Shown here one piece after another: positions 33,306-42,249 of a DNA stretch of 64,000 nucleotides. The stretch spans positions 124,001 to 188,000 of the forward strand of contig JODU01000010.1 in NCBI GenBank assembly GCA_000720845.1. Direction: 5' to 3'. The notes below the pieces were generated by a model that did not search any database, had not been told where the DNA came from, and worked only from the letters and a program-made list of their open reading frames with translations. The translations under genes and the position numbers were made by a program. Each line of letters starts with the position of its first letter. Within the stretch, counting starts at the first letter, position 1. This DNA comes from Kitasatospora aureofaciens. Its GTDB lineage: Bacteria > Actinomycetota > Actinomycetes > Streptomycetales > Streptomycetaceae.

Positions 33306-34598
33306 GTGACCGTCGAGACTGAGCCGCTCTCCGAGAACACCGCCGACGTGATCGTCGTGGGCGCGGGGCCGGCCGGCTCCACCACCGCGTACCACCTGGC
33401 CAAGTCGGGACTCGACGTCCTGCTCCTCGAGAAGACCGCGTTCCCCAGGGAGAAGGTCTGCGGCGACGGCCTCACCCCGCGCGCGGTCAAACAGCTCGTC
33501 GCCATGGGCATCGACATCTCCGAGGAAGCCGGCTGGCTGCGCAACAAGGGCCTGCGCATCATCGGCGGCGGCTCCCGCCTCCAGCTGGACTGGCCGGACC
33601 TGGCCTCCTTCCCCGACTACGGACTCGTCCGCAAGCGCGACGACTTCGACGAGCAGCTCGCCCGGCAGGCGCAGAAGGCCGGTGCGCGCCTGTACGAGCG
33701 CTGCAACGTCGGCGCGCCGATCGTCGACGACCGCACCGGCCGCATCACCGGCGTGCACGCCAAGCTGGGCGAGGACAAGCGCGAGGTCACCTTCCACGCG
33801 CCGCTGGTCGTGGCCGCCGACGGCAACTCCACGCGGCTGTCCCTGGCGATGGGCCTGCACCGCCGCGAGGACCGCCCCATGGGCGTCGCGGTCCGCACGT
33901 ACTTCACCTCGCCCCGCCACGACGACGACTACCTGGAGTCCTGGCTGGAACTGTGGGACCGGCGCGGCTCGCAGGACCGCCTGCTGCCGGGCTACGGCTG
34001 GATCTTCGGCATGGGCGACGGCACCTCCAACGTCGGCCTGGGCGTGCTGAACACCTCCGCCGCCTTCAAGGAGCTGGACTGGCGCGAGATCCTCAAGGCC
34101 TGGTGCGCGTCCATGCCCGAGGACTGGGGCTACACCCCGGACAACATGACCGGCCCGATCCGCGGCGCCGCCCTGCCCATGGCCTTCAACCGCCAGCCCC
34201 ACTACACCAAGGGCCTGCTCCTCGTCGGCGACGCCGGCGGCCTGGTGAACCCCTTCAACGGCGAAGGCATCGCCTACGCCATGGAGTCCGGCCAGATCGC
34301 CGCCGACGTCGTCGTCCAGGCGCACGCGCGGGCCACGCCCGCCCAGCGCGAGATCGCCCTGCAGCGCTACCCGCGCGTCCTGAAGGACACCTACGGCGGC
34401 TACTACACGCTGGGCCGCGCCTTCGTGAAGCTCATCGGCAACCCGAAGGTCATGCAGATCGCGACCCAGCGCGGCCTCACCCACCCGATCCTGATGAAGT
34501 TCACCCTGAAGATGCTCGCCAACCTGACGGACCCGACGGGCGGCGACGCGATGGACCGCATCATCAACGGACTGAGCAAGGTCGCGCCGAAAGCCTGA
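33306..34598 (+). CDS. Geranylgeranyl reductase-family flavoprotein (MenJ-like candidate)
   Basis: The 430-residue FAD enzyme has VIVVGAGPAGSTTAYHLA (Rossmann), CGDGLTPRAVKQL (family motif near residue 50), VVAADGNSTRLSL and LLVGDAGGLVNPFNGEGIAYAMESG. Members reduce double bonds in isoprenoid chains. In mycobacteria MenJ saturates one isoprene unit of menaquinone, and the position between menG and nuoA makes the same job likely here, since Streptomyces make partly saturated MK-9. GTG 33306 has GGGGAG upstream. Confidence 0.85.
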   Translation: MTVETEPLSENTADVIVVGAGPAGSTTAYHLAKSGLDVLLLEKTAFPREKVCGDGLTPRAVKQLVAMGIDISEEAGWLRNKGLRIIGGGSRLQLDWPDLASFPDYGLVRKRDDFDEQLARQAQKAGARLYERCNVGAPIVDDRTGRITGVHAKLGEDKREVTFHAPLVVAADGNSTRLSLAMGLHRREDRPMGVAVRTYFTSPRHDDDYLESWLELWDRRGSQDRLLPGYGWIFGMGDGTSNVGLGVLNTSAAFKELDWREILKAWCASMPEDWGYTPDNMTGPIRGAALPMAFNRQPHYTKGLLLVGDAGGLVNPFNGEGIAYAMESGQIAADVVVQAHARATPAQREIALQRYPRVLKDTYGGYYTLGRAFVKLIGNPKVMQIATQRGLTHPILMKFTLKMLANLTDPTGGDAMDRIINGLSKVAPKA

Positions 34599-34621
34599 TC
34601 GGATCGGCTTGATCAGAGGCG
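34594..34621. terminator. Weak hairpin between convergent genes
   Basis: GCCTGATC (ending one stem at the stop codon of the reductase gene) can pair with GATCAGAGGC across a 10-nt loop, with two unpaired bases in the right arm. It lies between the convergent reductase and deformylase genes. It is a short stem, so only a candidate. Confidence 0.4.
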
Positions 34622-34640
34622 TCCGGCCAGTGGTGCCTGG

Positions 34641-35267
34641 TCAGGCGGCGAAGGCCGCGGCGTTGACGGCCCGGCGCGCGAAGACCTCCTCGCGCCGGTC
34701 CGCCGACTGCCGCAGTGCCGCCTTCCGTTCCCGGGCGGAGAGCCGGTCCAGGTAGACCTGCCCGTTCAGGTGGTCGGTCTCGTGCGCCAGGCAGCGCGCG
34801 AAGTAGCCCGTGCCCTCGATGAGGAGCGGCGCGCCGTCCTTGTCCAGGCCGCGCACGACGGCCCGGTCGGGCCGGGGTACGGCCATGACGGCGCCCGGCA
34901 CCGACAGGCACCCCTCGCCCTCGTCGAGCAGCCGCCGCGCGACCGGATCGAGGGCGTCGAGGACCGGGTTCACGATGTGCCCGACATGTCGGACACCGTC
35001 GTCGTCCGGGCAGTCGTAGACGAACAGGCGCAGGTCGACCCCGACCTGATTGGCCGCCAGCCCGGCCCCCTCCGCGACGTACATCGTGCGGAACATGTCG
35101 TCGATGAGCGCGGCGAGGTCGGGCCCGAACTCCGTGACGTCACGGCAGGGCCGGTGCAGCACCTCCTCGCCGACCTCGGTGACGCGTCGCACCGATCCGC
35201 GCAGGGCCTCCGGCGCGAACGGGGGACAGGAGGCGGTGGGCCGCCCCTGGACGAACACACTCGGCAT
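34641..35267 (-). CDS. def: Peptide deformylase
   Basis: The 208-residue metalloenzyme removes the formyl group from the N-terminal methionine of new proteins. All three motifs are present: GAGLAANQVG (motif 1), EGCLSVPG (motif 2, metal Cys) and HETDHLNG (HExxH-type motif 3). The C-terminus is extended by about 30 residues of Arg/Ala-rich sequence. ATG 35267 has AAGGAG eight bases upstream; the longer open frame upstream crosses a terminator hairpin and is not coding. Streptomyces carry several def genes, so it need not be the main one. Confidence 0.92.
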   Translation of the reverse strand: MPSVFVQGRPTASCPPFAPEALRGSVRRVTEVGEEVLHRPCRDVTEFGPDLAALIDDMFRTMYVAEGAGLAANQVGVDLRLFVYDCPDDDGVRHVGHIVNPVLDALDPVARRLLDEGEGCLSVPGAVMAVPRPDRAVVRGLDKDGAPLLIEGTGYFARCLAHETDHLNGQVYLDRLSARERKAALRQSADRREEVFARRAVNAAAFAA

Positions 35268-35336
35268 GACGTTGTCTCCTTCGGCTCGTGGACGGGCCGG
35301 AGGGAACCGGCCCGCGCCCGAGCATGCCAGGAGCCC

Positions 35337-35376
35337 GCGAAGGGCCGCAGCCCCCGAGCGGCTACGGCCCTTTCGC
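35337..35376 (-). terminator. Terminator hairpin after the NlpC/P60 gene
   Basis: GCGAAGGGCCG pairs with CGGCCCTTTCGC (11 pairs, one bulge), and inside it AGCC pairs with GGCT, giving a long stem. It starts 22 bases after the stop of the minus-strand NlpC/P60 gene and should end its transcript before the deformylase gene. A second smaller hairpin (GGGCCGG/CCGGCCC, 35294-35313) follows in the deformylase leader. Confidence 0.8.
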
Positions 35377-35397
35377 GTGTGCAGGGGTGGGTGCCGG

Positions 35398-36237
35398 TTA
35401 CAGCACGCGCACCGCGCCGCTCGGCGGGTCGTACGACAGCGGCTTCTCGACGACACCGGTGGAGGAGTTCTGCGCGCCGACGAACATGCCGCCGCCGACG
35501 TAGACGCCCACGTGGTACGCGCTGCCCGCGCCGCCCCAGTAGAGGATGTCGCCCGGCTGGAGGTTGTCCAGGCCGACCTGGGTGCCGGCCGTCGACTGCG
35601 CCTGGGAGACGCGGGGCAGGCTGATGCCGACCTGCTTGAAGGCGGCCTGCACGAGACCGGAGCAGTCGTAGGCGGACGGGCCGGTGGCGCCGGAGACGTA
35701 CGCCTTGCCGACCTGGGCCTGCACGAAGGAGACGACGGCGGCGGCCGAACCGGTCGCCGTGGACGTGCTGGTGCTCGCGCTGCTGCCGCTGCTCGTGCCG
35801 GTGGAGGAGCCGCTGTCCGTGGAGGCGCTCAGGGTGGTGCGCTCGGCGGCGCGCGAGGCGCGCTCGGCGGCCTCCTTGCGAGCGGCCTCCTCGGCCTTCT
35901 TCTTGGCCTCCGCGGCCTTCTTCTTGGCCTCGGCGAGATCCGCCTTGGCCTGCTTGGCGGCCTTCGCGGCCGCCGCGTCACGCTCGGCCTGCAGCTGGTA
36001 GCTCGCGGCCGCCTGCTGCGTGACGTCCGCGGACTGGGCGACCTGAGCGGCCAGGTCGGCCGTCAGGGTGGGCAGTTCGAGGGTCTGCGTCACCGGTTCG
36101 GCCGCGTTGGCCGACCCCGACGCACCGGCCACTGCCAGGGTGCTGAGGACGCCACCGGCAACTCCGGCCCGCATCGCGATCGTCGACGCGTTGCGGCGGG
36201 GTTTCCGGTGGCTGCGTATGTGAGCGGTGTGGGACAT
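35398..36237 (-). CDS. Secreted NlpC/P60 peptidoglycan hydrolase
   Basis: The 279-residue product has a signal peptide (basic MSHTAHIRSHRKPRR start, cleavage near GSANA), a Lys/Glu/Ala-rich coiled coil (about residues 75-125), a Ser/Thr linker and a C-terminal NlpC/P60 domain with catalytic Cys in YDCSGLV, the LPRVSQAQ strand, PGDILYW and His in YHVGVYVGGG. Such enzymes cut peptide stems of peptidoglycan during growth and sporulation. The start is uncertain: ATG 36237 fits the signal peptide best but has no clear ribosome site, and GTG 36294 and ATG 36267 are in frame. The upstream region is long and shared with nuoA. Confidence 0.85.
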   Translation of the reverse strand: MSHTAHIRSHRKPRRNASTIAMRAGVAGGVLSTLAVAGASGSANAAEPVTQTLELPTLTADLAAQVAQSADVTQQAAASYQLQAERDAAAAKAAKQAKADLAEAKKKAAEAKKKAEEAARKEAAERASRAAERTTLSASTDSGSSTGTSSGSSASTSTSTATGSAAAVVSFVQAQVGKAYVSGATGPSAYDCSGLVQAAFKQVGISLPRVSQAQSTAGTQVGLDNLQPGDILYWGGAGSAYHVGVYVGGGMFVGAQNSSTGVVEKPLSYDPPSGAVRVL

Positions 36238-36477
36238 AGGGACAACCGGTATCAGTAGCTCCTCCATACCTTCAAGAAACGTGTGCTGCGCCACAGTTGT
36301 TCAATCGAGCCGTCGAATCCCGGGCGTGTCGCTCTTTATTGACGCCGTAACGGACATTGCGGACGGGCCGTAACCGGCCTGTGATCACGGTCTTTGATCG
36401 TTACGCCCGAATTGCCCCGCGCCTACCACTTGTTGGGGCACTTGGCCAAGCCCGGTTCTCAGACGCCTCTCATGAAT

Positions 36478-36491
36478 GTGGCACAGGTCAC
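36478..36491. promoter_or_regulatory. Crp-like site GTG-N6-GNCAC
   Basis: GTGGCACAGGTCAC fits the Streptomyces Crp consensus GTG(N)6GNCAC exactly. It lies 241 bases upstream of the NlpC/P60 start, and Crp in S. coelicolor is reported to control many wall hydrolase genes. A match of seven fixed bases can occur by chance, so this is a candidate only. Confidence 0.35.
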
Positions 36492-36794
36492 GGAACGGTT
36501 ACCCCGGCGTGCGCGTCCGTCGCGTGCGGAGCGGCTCGGATCGACCCGGCGGCCGGCGGGGGGATGGTCCGACCGGTGCTCGACGGCGCTCGTGAACGCG
36601 TGCACGTGTCCACACCGACCCCCAGCCCTCCCCCTCATGTGTGAACGCCTCCTCTATCAAGGGTCTGCGTCCAGCGCCAATTTGCATGCAAGGGAACCCT
36701 CTTGATATGGAGACGCACCTTGCCGGGGCCCTCTGGCCAGCGACGACGAGCGAAATTGTCACCTCTGGTGATCAGGTGAACGCTTCTTGTGTGA

Positions 36795-36878
36795 AGATCA
36801 CCGCTCATCCGACTTCATGATCGTTCGTCAGGTGGTGGAGATCACAAAGCTTGTGCAATACCCCGTGTCGCAGATCAC
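36795..36878 (+). repeat. Three spaced AGATCAC repeats upstream of nuoA
   Basis: AGATCAC occurs at 36795-36801, 36839-36845 and 36872-36878, spaced 44 and 33 bases (about four and three helical turns). The last two extend to AGATCACA-AG. All lie upstream of the likely nuoA -10 element on the same strand, where an activator or repressor could bind. No known regulator is assigned. Confidence 0.45.
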
Positions 36879-36891
36879 AGAGCGTCGGGCA

Positions 36892-36897
36892 TAGGAT
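36892..36897 (+). promoter_or_regulatory. Probable -10 element of the nuo promoter
   Basis: TAGGAT is a common Streptomyces -10 hexamer. Transcription would start near 36904, so the Rex operator at 36913-36930 would lie just downstream of the start, a good position for repression. No strong -35 is seen at 17-19 bases. Confidence 0.5.
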
Positions 36898-36912
36898 GCG
36901 AGGCAGTTGGGC

Positions 36913-36930
36913 TTGTGACCTGCTTCACAT
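36913..36930. promoter_or_regulatory. Rex operator (ROP) upstream of nuoA
   Basis: TTGTGACCTGCTTCACAT matches the Rex operator TTGTGAA-N4-TTCACAA at 12 of its 14 fixed positions, with TTGTGA and TTCACA half-sites intact. Rex is the NADH/NAD+-sensing repressor of respiratory genes in streptomycetes, and nuo is a known target in S. coelicolor. Its place 107 bases before nuoA supports redox control of the whole 14-gene operon. Confidence 0.85.
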
Positions 36931-37036
36931 GTTCGCGATCTTCGTCGGGACGGGCGTGGCTCGTGGGGCTGTTGGGGCGGCTGTGAGTCCAGTGCAACCG
37001 CCAGCAGTCAGTGCCGACTGAGAGGAGCGAGGAGCG

Positions 37037-37396
37037 GTGAACGCGTATGCGCCCATCCTCGTACTGGGAGCCCTCGGGGCAGGCTTTGCGATCTTCTCCG
37101 TGGTGATGGCCACGCTGATCGGTCCGAAGCGGTACAACCGGGCGAAGCTCGAGGCCTACGAGTGCGGCATCGAGCCGACCCCCACGCCGGCCGGCGGCGG
37201 GCGCTTCCCCATCAAGTACTACCTGACGGCGATGCTCTTCATCATCTTCGATATCGAGATCGTCTTCCTCTACCCCTGGGCCGTCACCTTCGACGCCCTG
37301 GGGATTTTCGGGCTCGTGGAGATGCTGCTCTTCGTGCTCACCGTCTTCGTCGCGTACGCGTACGTATGGCGGCGCGGCGGCCTGGAATGGGACTGA
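37037..37396 (+). CDS. nuoA: NADH-quinone oxidoreductase subunit A
   Basis: The 119-residue membrane subunit has three helices and the conserved loop YECGIEPT with its cysteine, plus FDIEIVFLYPW and the final RRGGLEWD. It helps form the junction between the quinone site and the membrane arm. GTG 37037 follows GAGGAGC. It is the first gene of a complete nuoA-N operon and is regulated by the Rex site upstream. Confidence 0.97.
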   Translation: MNAYAPILVLGALGAGFAIFSVVMATLIGPKRYNRAKLEAYECGIEPTPTPAGGGRFPIKYYLTAMLFIIFDIEIVFLYPWAVTFDALGIFGLVEMLLFVLTVFVAYAYVWRRGGLEWD

Positions 37397-37408
37397 GGGG
37401 CCTTTGAC

Positions 37409-37959
<551 letters not shown>

Positions 37960-37963
<4 letters not shown>

Positions 37964-38715
37964 GCGACGCGAACAACACCGCGGGTGACGCGAACGAGGT
38001 CAATCCCGAGAAGGACCTGTCCGCGGAGAACCTCCCCGGCCAGCGGGGCCAGGGCGGCGAGGAGATCCGCGTCCAGCGCGGCATGTTCGGCGCCAACAAC
38101 GGCGGCGACACCTCCGGCTACGGCGGCCTGGTCCGCTCCGTCCGGCTCCCCGGGCCGGCGAGCCGGCCCTACGGCGGCTGGTTCGACGAGGTCGCCGACG
38201 AACTCGAGGGCGCGCTGGAGGAGCAGGGGCTCCTGCCCGAGAACGCCATCGAGAAGACGGTCGTCGACCGCGGCGAGGTGACCTTCCACATCGAGCGTGA
38301 GCACCTGGTCCGGGTCGCCCGCACCCTGCGCGACGACCCCGCCCTGCGCTTCGAACTGTGCACCGGCGTCAGCGGCGTCCACTACCCGCACGACAAGGGC
38401 CGCGAGCTGCACGCCGTCTACCACCTGCGCTCGATCACCCACAACCGGCTGATCCGCCTCGAAGTCAGCGCGCCCGACAGCGACCCGCACATCCCGTCGC
38501 TGGTCGCCGTCTACCCGACGAACGACTGGCACGAGCGCGAGACCTACGACTTCTTCGGCATCGTCTTCGACGATCACCCGGCGCTGACGCGGATCATGAT
38601 GCCGGACGACTGGCAGGGCTTCCCGCAGCGCAAGGACTACCCCCTCGGCGGCATCCCCGTCGAGTACAAGGGCGCCCAGATCCCGGCTCCGGACCAGCGG
38701 AGGTCGTACTCGTGA
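37960..38715 (+). CDS. nuoC: NADH-quinone oxidoreductase subunit C
   Basis: The 251-residue peripheral subunit has the 30-kDa Complex I domain in its second half: [36 protein letters not shown] and the [20 protein letters not shown] signature. An N-terminal extension of about 60 residues (acidic, then Gly-rich [15 protein letters not shown]) is an actinobacterial addition. Translation is coupled to nuoB and nuoD by GTGA overlaps. Unlike E. coli, C and D are separate genes. Confidence 0.96.
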
Positions 38716-40034
38716 GCACTTCCCACGCCTCCCCCAGGGAGACCACCGAAGGCACCGTCTACACGGTCACCGGCGGCGACTGGGACGAGGTCGTCCAGTC
38801 CGCGGCCCGTGCCGACGACGAGCGCATCGTCGTCAATATGGGCCCCCAGCACCCGTCCACGCACGGCGTGCTCCGCCTCATCCTGGAGATCGACGGCGAG
38901 ACGGTCACCGAGGCCCGCTGCGGCATCGGCTACCTGCACACCGGCATCGAGAAGAACCTCGAGTACCGGAACTGGACGCAGGGCACCACGTTCGTGACGC
39001 GCATGGACTACCTGACGCCGTTCTTCAACGAGGCGGCGTACTGCCTGGGCGTCGAGAAGCTCCTCGGCATCGAGGACCAGATCCCGGACCGGGCCACGAT
39101 CATCCGGGTCATGCTGATGGAGCTGAACCGGCTCTCCTCGCACCTGGTCGCCATCGCCACCGGCGGCATGGAGCTGGGCGCCACCACGATCATGATCTAC
39201 GGCTTCCGTGATCGTGAACTGATTCTCGACATCTACGAGCTGATCACCGGCCTCAGGATGAACCACGCGTACATCCGCCCGGGCGGACTCGCCCAGGACC
39301 TGCCGCCGGGCGCGGTGGACCAGATCCGCGAGTTCGTGAAGAAGATGAAGAAAAACCTTCCGGAGTACGACAAGCTCGCCACCGGGAACCCCATCTTCAA
39401 GGGCCGCATGCAGGATGTCGGCTACCTCGACCTGGCCGGCTGCATGGCCCTCGGCGCCACCGGCCCCGTCCTCAGGTCCACCGGCCTCCCGCACGACCTG
39501 CGCAAGACCCAGCCGTACTGCGGTTACGAGACGTACGACTTCGATGTCCCGACCGCCGACACCTGCGACTCCTACGGGCGCTTCCTGATCCGGCTGGAGG
39601 AGATGCGCCAGTCGCTCCGCATCGTCGAGCAGTGCCTGGACCGGCTCCAGCCCGGCCCGGTCATGGTCGCCGACAAGAAGATCGCCTGGCCCGCCCAGCT
39701 CGCCCTGGGGCCGGACGGCCTCGGCAACTCCCTCGACCACATCAAGAAGATCATGGGCACCTCCATGGAGGCCCTGATCCACCACTTCAAGCTGGTCACC
39801 GAGGGCTTCCGGGTGCCGCCGGGACAGGCGTACACGGCGGTCGAGTCGCCCAAGGGCGAGCTGGGGGTGCATGTCGTCTCCGACGGCGGCACCCGCCCCT
39901 TCCGGGTCCACTTCCGCGACCCGTCCTTCACCAATCTGCAGGCCATGGCGGCGATGTGCGAGGGCGGCCAGGTCGCCGACGTCATCGTCGCCGTGGCGTC
40001 CATCGACCCCGTGATGGGAGGCGTCGACCGGTGA
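38712..40034 (+). CDS. nuoD: NADH-quinone oxidoreductase subunit D
   Basis: The 440-residue subunit forms the quinone pocket with NuoB. It has the [18 protein letters not shown] strand, [16 protein letters not shown] and the final FVNLQ-type segment ([35 protein letters not shown]). The 49-kDa family histidine and Tyr of the quinone site lie in the first motif and the MNHAYIR region. The start is GTG 38712, overlapping nuoC. Confidence 0.97.
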   Translation: MSTSHASPRETTEGTVYTVTGGDWDEVVQSAARADDERIVVNMGPQHPSTHGVLRLILEIDGETVTEARCGIGYLHTGIEKNLEYRNWTQGTTFVTRMDYLTPFFNEAAYCLGVEKLLGIEDQIPDRATIIRVMLMELNRLSSHLVAIATGGMELGATTIMIYGFRDRELILDIYELITGLRMNHAYIRPGGLAQDLPPGAVDQIREFVKKMKKNLPEYDKLATGNPIFKGRMQDVGYLDLAGCMALGATGPVLRSTGLPHDLRKTQPYCGYETYDFDVPTADTCDSYGRFLIRLEEMRQSLRIVEQCLDRLQPGPVMVADKKIAWPAQLALGPDGLGNSLDHIKKIMGTSMEALIHHFKLVTEGFRVPPGQAYTAVESPKGELGVHVVSDGGTRPFRVHFRDPSFTNLQAMAAMCEGGQVADVIVAVASIDPVMGGVDR

Positions 40035-40903
40035 CCACCTCTTCTTCGGAGCGGGGCGTCAGCCTGGGCATGCCGGAACTGCCCGCGCCCGCCTACCCGG
40101 ACGACGTCCGGGCCCGGCTGGAGACCGACGCGCGCGAGGTCATCGCCCGCTACCCGGACTCCCGGTCCGCCCTCCTGCCGTTGCTGCACCTCGTGCAGTC
40201 GGAGGAGGGACACGTCACGCGCACCGGGATGCAGTTCTGCGCGGACATGCTGGGCCTCACCACCGCCGAGGTCACCGCGGTCGCCACCTTCTACACCATG
40301 TACCGGCGCGGGCCGAGCGGCGACTACCAGGTCGGCGTGTGCACCAACACGCTGTGCGCGGTGATGGGCGGCGACGCCATCTTCGAGTCGCTCCAGGAGC
40401 ACCTGGGCGTCGGCAACGGCGAGACCACCGAGGACGGCAAGGTCACCCTGGAGCACATCGAGTGCAACGCGGCCTGCGACTTCGCACCGGTCGTGATGGT
40501 CAACTGGGAGTTCTTCGACAACCAGACCCCGGCGAGCGTCAAGGCCCTCGTCGACGACCTGCGCGCGGGCCGGCCCGTGACACCCACGCGCGGTGCGCCG
40601 CTGTGCACCTTCAAGGAGACCGCCCGGATCCTGGCGGGCTTCCCCGACGAGCGGGACGGCGCCGTCGCGGCCGGCGGCAGCGCGGGTCCCGCCTCCCTGG
40701 CCGGGCTCAAGCTCGCCAAGGGCGAGGCGCCCGCCGCGCGCGTGGTGCACCCGCGGGACGGCGGGCCGCAGGACGCGCCGCAGGACCGGGCCGTGCACGA
40801 CCCGTCCCCGACGGAACACCTCAGCTCGCACGACGCGCCGCAGGACACATCGGCATCCGACCCTTCCAACCCGGCAGGGCCTACCGCCGAGGAGGGGGAG
40901 TGA
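40031..40903 (+). CDS. nuoE: NADH-quinone oxidoreductase subunit E
   Basis: The 290-residue subunit carries the 2Fe-2S cluster N1a, with cysteines in VGVCTNTLC and [12 protein letters not shown] (C-x4-C...C-x3-C). The thioredoxin-like core covers about residues 25-190. The rest is an unusual Asp/Pro/Ala-rich tail of about 90 residues, absent from E. coli, that is probably disordered. It overlaps nuoD (GTGA) and nuoF (TGATG). Confidence 0.95.
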   Translation: MTTSSSERGVSLGMPELPAPAYPDDVRARLETDAREVIARYPDSRSALLPLLHLVQSEEGHVTRTGMQFCADMLGLTTAEVTAVATFYTMYRRGPSGDYQVGVCTNTLCAVMGGDAIFESLQEHLGVGNGETTEDGKVTLEHIECNAACDFAPVVMVNWEFFDNQTPASVKALVDDLRAGRPVTPTRGAPLCTFKETARILAGFPDERDGAVAAGGSAGPASLAGLKLAKGEAPAARVVHPRDGGPQDAPQDRAVHDPSPTEHLSSHDAPQDTSASDPSNPAGPTAEEGE

Positions 40904-42249
40904 TGACCGTGGCAGCCGAGATCAAGGGCAGCAGCCCGGAGAAGCTGCTCGCACCCGTGCTGTCGGCCTTCTGGGACGAGGACGAGTCGTGGACTCTCGA
41001 CGTCTACCGGAGGCACGAGGGGTACGAGGGACTCCGCAAGGCGCTGGCGATGGCGCCGGACGACCTGATCGCGTACGTCAAGGAGTCCGGTCTGCGTGGA
41101 CGCGGCGGTGCCGGGTTCCCGACGGGGATGAAGTGGCAGTTCATTCCTCAGGGGGACGGCAAGCCTCACTATCTAGTTGTCAACGCCGACGAGTCGGAGC
41201 CGGGGACCTGCAAGGACATCCCGCTCCTCTTCGCGAACCCGCACAGCCTCATCGAGGGCATCGTCATCGCGTGTTACGCCATCAGGTCTTCGCATGCCTT
41301 CATCTATCTGCGTGGTGAAGTCGTCCCAGTGCTGCGGCGGTTGCACGAGGCCGTGCGCGAGGCCTACGCGGCCGGCTTTCTCGGCGAGAACATCCTGGGC
41401 AGCGGACTCGATCTCGAACTCACCGTGCACGCGGGCGCGGGCGCGTACATCTGCGGTGAGGAGACCGCACTGCTCGACTCGCTCGAAGGCCGCCGGGGTC
41501 AACCGCGGCTCCGTCCCCCCTTTCCTGCCGTCGCGGGCCTCTACGCGTGCCCGACTGTGGTGAATAACGTCGAATCGATCGCTTCAGTTCCCGCCATCCT
41601 GAACAAGGGCAAGGACTGGTTCAGGTCGATGGGCAGCGAGAAGTCCCCGGGCTTCACGCTCTACTCGCTCAGCGGCCACGTCGCGGGCCCCGGCCAGTAC
41701 GAGGCCCCGCTCGGCATCACGCTGCGCCATCTCCTCGACATGAGCGGCGGCATGCGCCCCGGTCACCGGCTGAAGTTCTGGACACCGGGCGGCTCCTCGA
41801 CGCCGATGTTCACCGACGAGCACCTCGACGTCCCCCTCGACTACGAAGGAGTGGGCGCCGCCGGTTCCATGCTCGGCACGAAGGCGCTCCAGTGCTTCGA
41901 CGAGACGACCTGCGTGGTGCGCGCCGTCACCCGCTGGACCGAGTTCTACGCCCACGAGTCCTGCGGCAAGTGCACACCCTGCCGCGAAGGGACGTACTGG
42001 CTCGTCCAGTTGCTGCGCGACATCGAGGCCGGCAAGGGACAGATGTCAGACCTCGACAAGCTGAACGACATCGCCGACAACATCAACGGCAAGTCCTTCT
42101 GCGCCCTCGGCGACGGTGCCGCCTCGCCGATCTTCTCCTCGCTCAAGTACTTCCGCGAGGAGTACGAGGAGCACATCACGGGCCGCGGCTGCCCCTTCGA
42201 CCCGGCCAAGTCGACGGCCTGGGCCGACCGCACGGAGGTGAAGGCATGA
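40903..42249 (+). CDS. nuoF: NADH-quinone oxidoreductase subunit F
   Basis: The 448-residue subunit binds FMN, NADH and cluster N3 (4Fe-4S). [13 protein letters not shown] and [18 protein letters not shown] are the nucleotide and flavin regions, [12 protein letters not shown] with the later SFCALG provides the cluster cysteines, and [12 protein letters not shown] is the NADH loop. The segment from about 41085 to 41595 uses many A/T-ending codons (ATT, CCT, TAT, CTA, GTT, CAT, AAT, GAA) unlike the rest of the operon. The reading frame is intact. Confidence 0.96.
   Translation: MTVAAEIKGSSPEKLLAPVLSAFWDEDESWTLDVYRRHEGYEGLRKALAMAPDDLIAYVKESGLRGRGGAGFPTGMKWQFIPQGDGKPHYLVVNADESEPGTCKDIPLLFANPHSLIEGIVIACYAIRSSHAFIYLRGEVVPVLRRLHEAVREAYAAGFLGENILGSGLDLELTVHAGAGAYICGEETALLDSLEGRRGQPRLRPPFPAVAGLYACPTVVNNVESIASVPAILNKGKDWFRSMGSEKSPGFTLYSLSGHVAGPGQYEAPLGITLRHLLDMSGGMRPGHRLKFWTPGGSSTPMFTDEHLDVPLDYEGVGAAGSMLGTKALQCFDETTCVVRAVTRWTEFYAHESCGKCTPCREGTYWLVQLLRDIEAGKGQMSDLDKLNDIADNINGKSFCALGDGAASPIFSSLKYFREEYEEHITGRGCPFDPAKSTAWADRTEVKA

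Larger units (their letters stand above)
36238..37036. other. 799-base intergenic region between NlpC/P60 and nuoA
   Basis: This is the longest gap in the window and less GC-rich than its surroundings. It has no convincing gene: short open frames here lack ribosome sites or coding bias. It holds the Rex operator and probable promoter of nuoA, three AGATCAC repeats, a CACAAAGCTTGTG palindrome (36843-36855) and a Crp-like site. GTAAC repeats lie near 36347, 36370 and (inverted) 36400 upstream of the hydrolase gene. I looked for a c-di-AMP (ydaO) riboswitch ahead of the NlpC/P60 gene but did not find its conserved core. Confidence 0.7.

Noticed and set aside
36238..36700. c-di-AMP (ydaO) riboswitch upstream of the NlpC/P60 gene
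   Set aside because: Such riboswitches precede many streptomycete wall hydrolase genes, so I looked for one. The conserved core sequences are not present; a short GTAGGCG resemblance is not enough.
36499..36762. 87-residue open frame in the NlpC-nuoA gap (minus)
   Set aside because: No ribosome site, no coding bias and no family; it covers the regulatory region.
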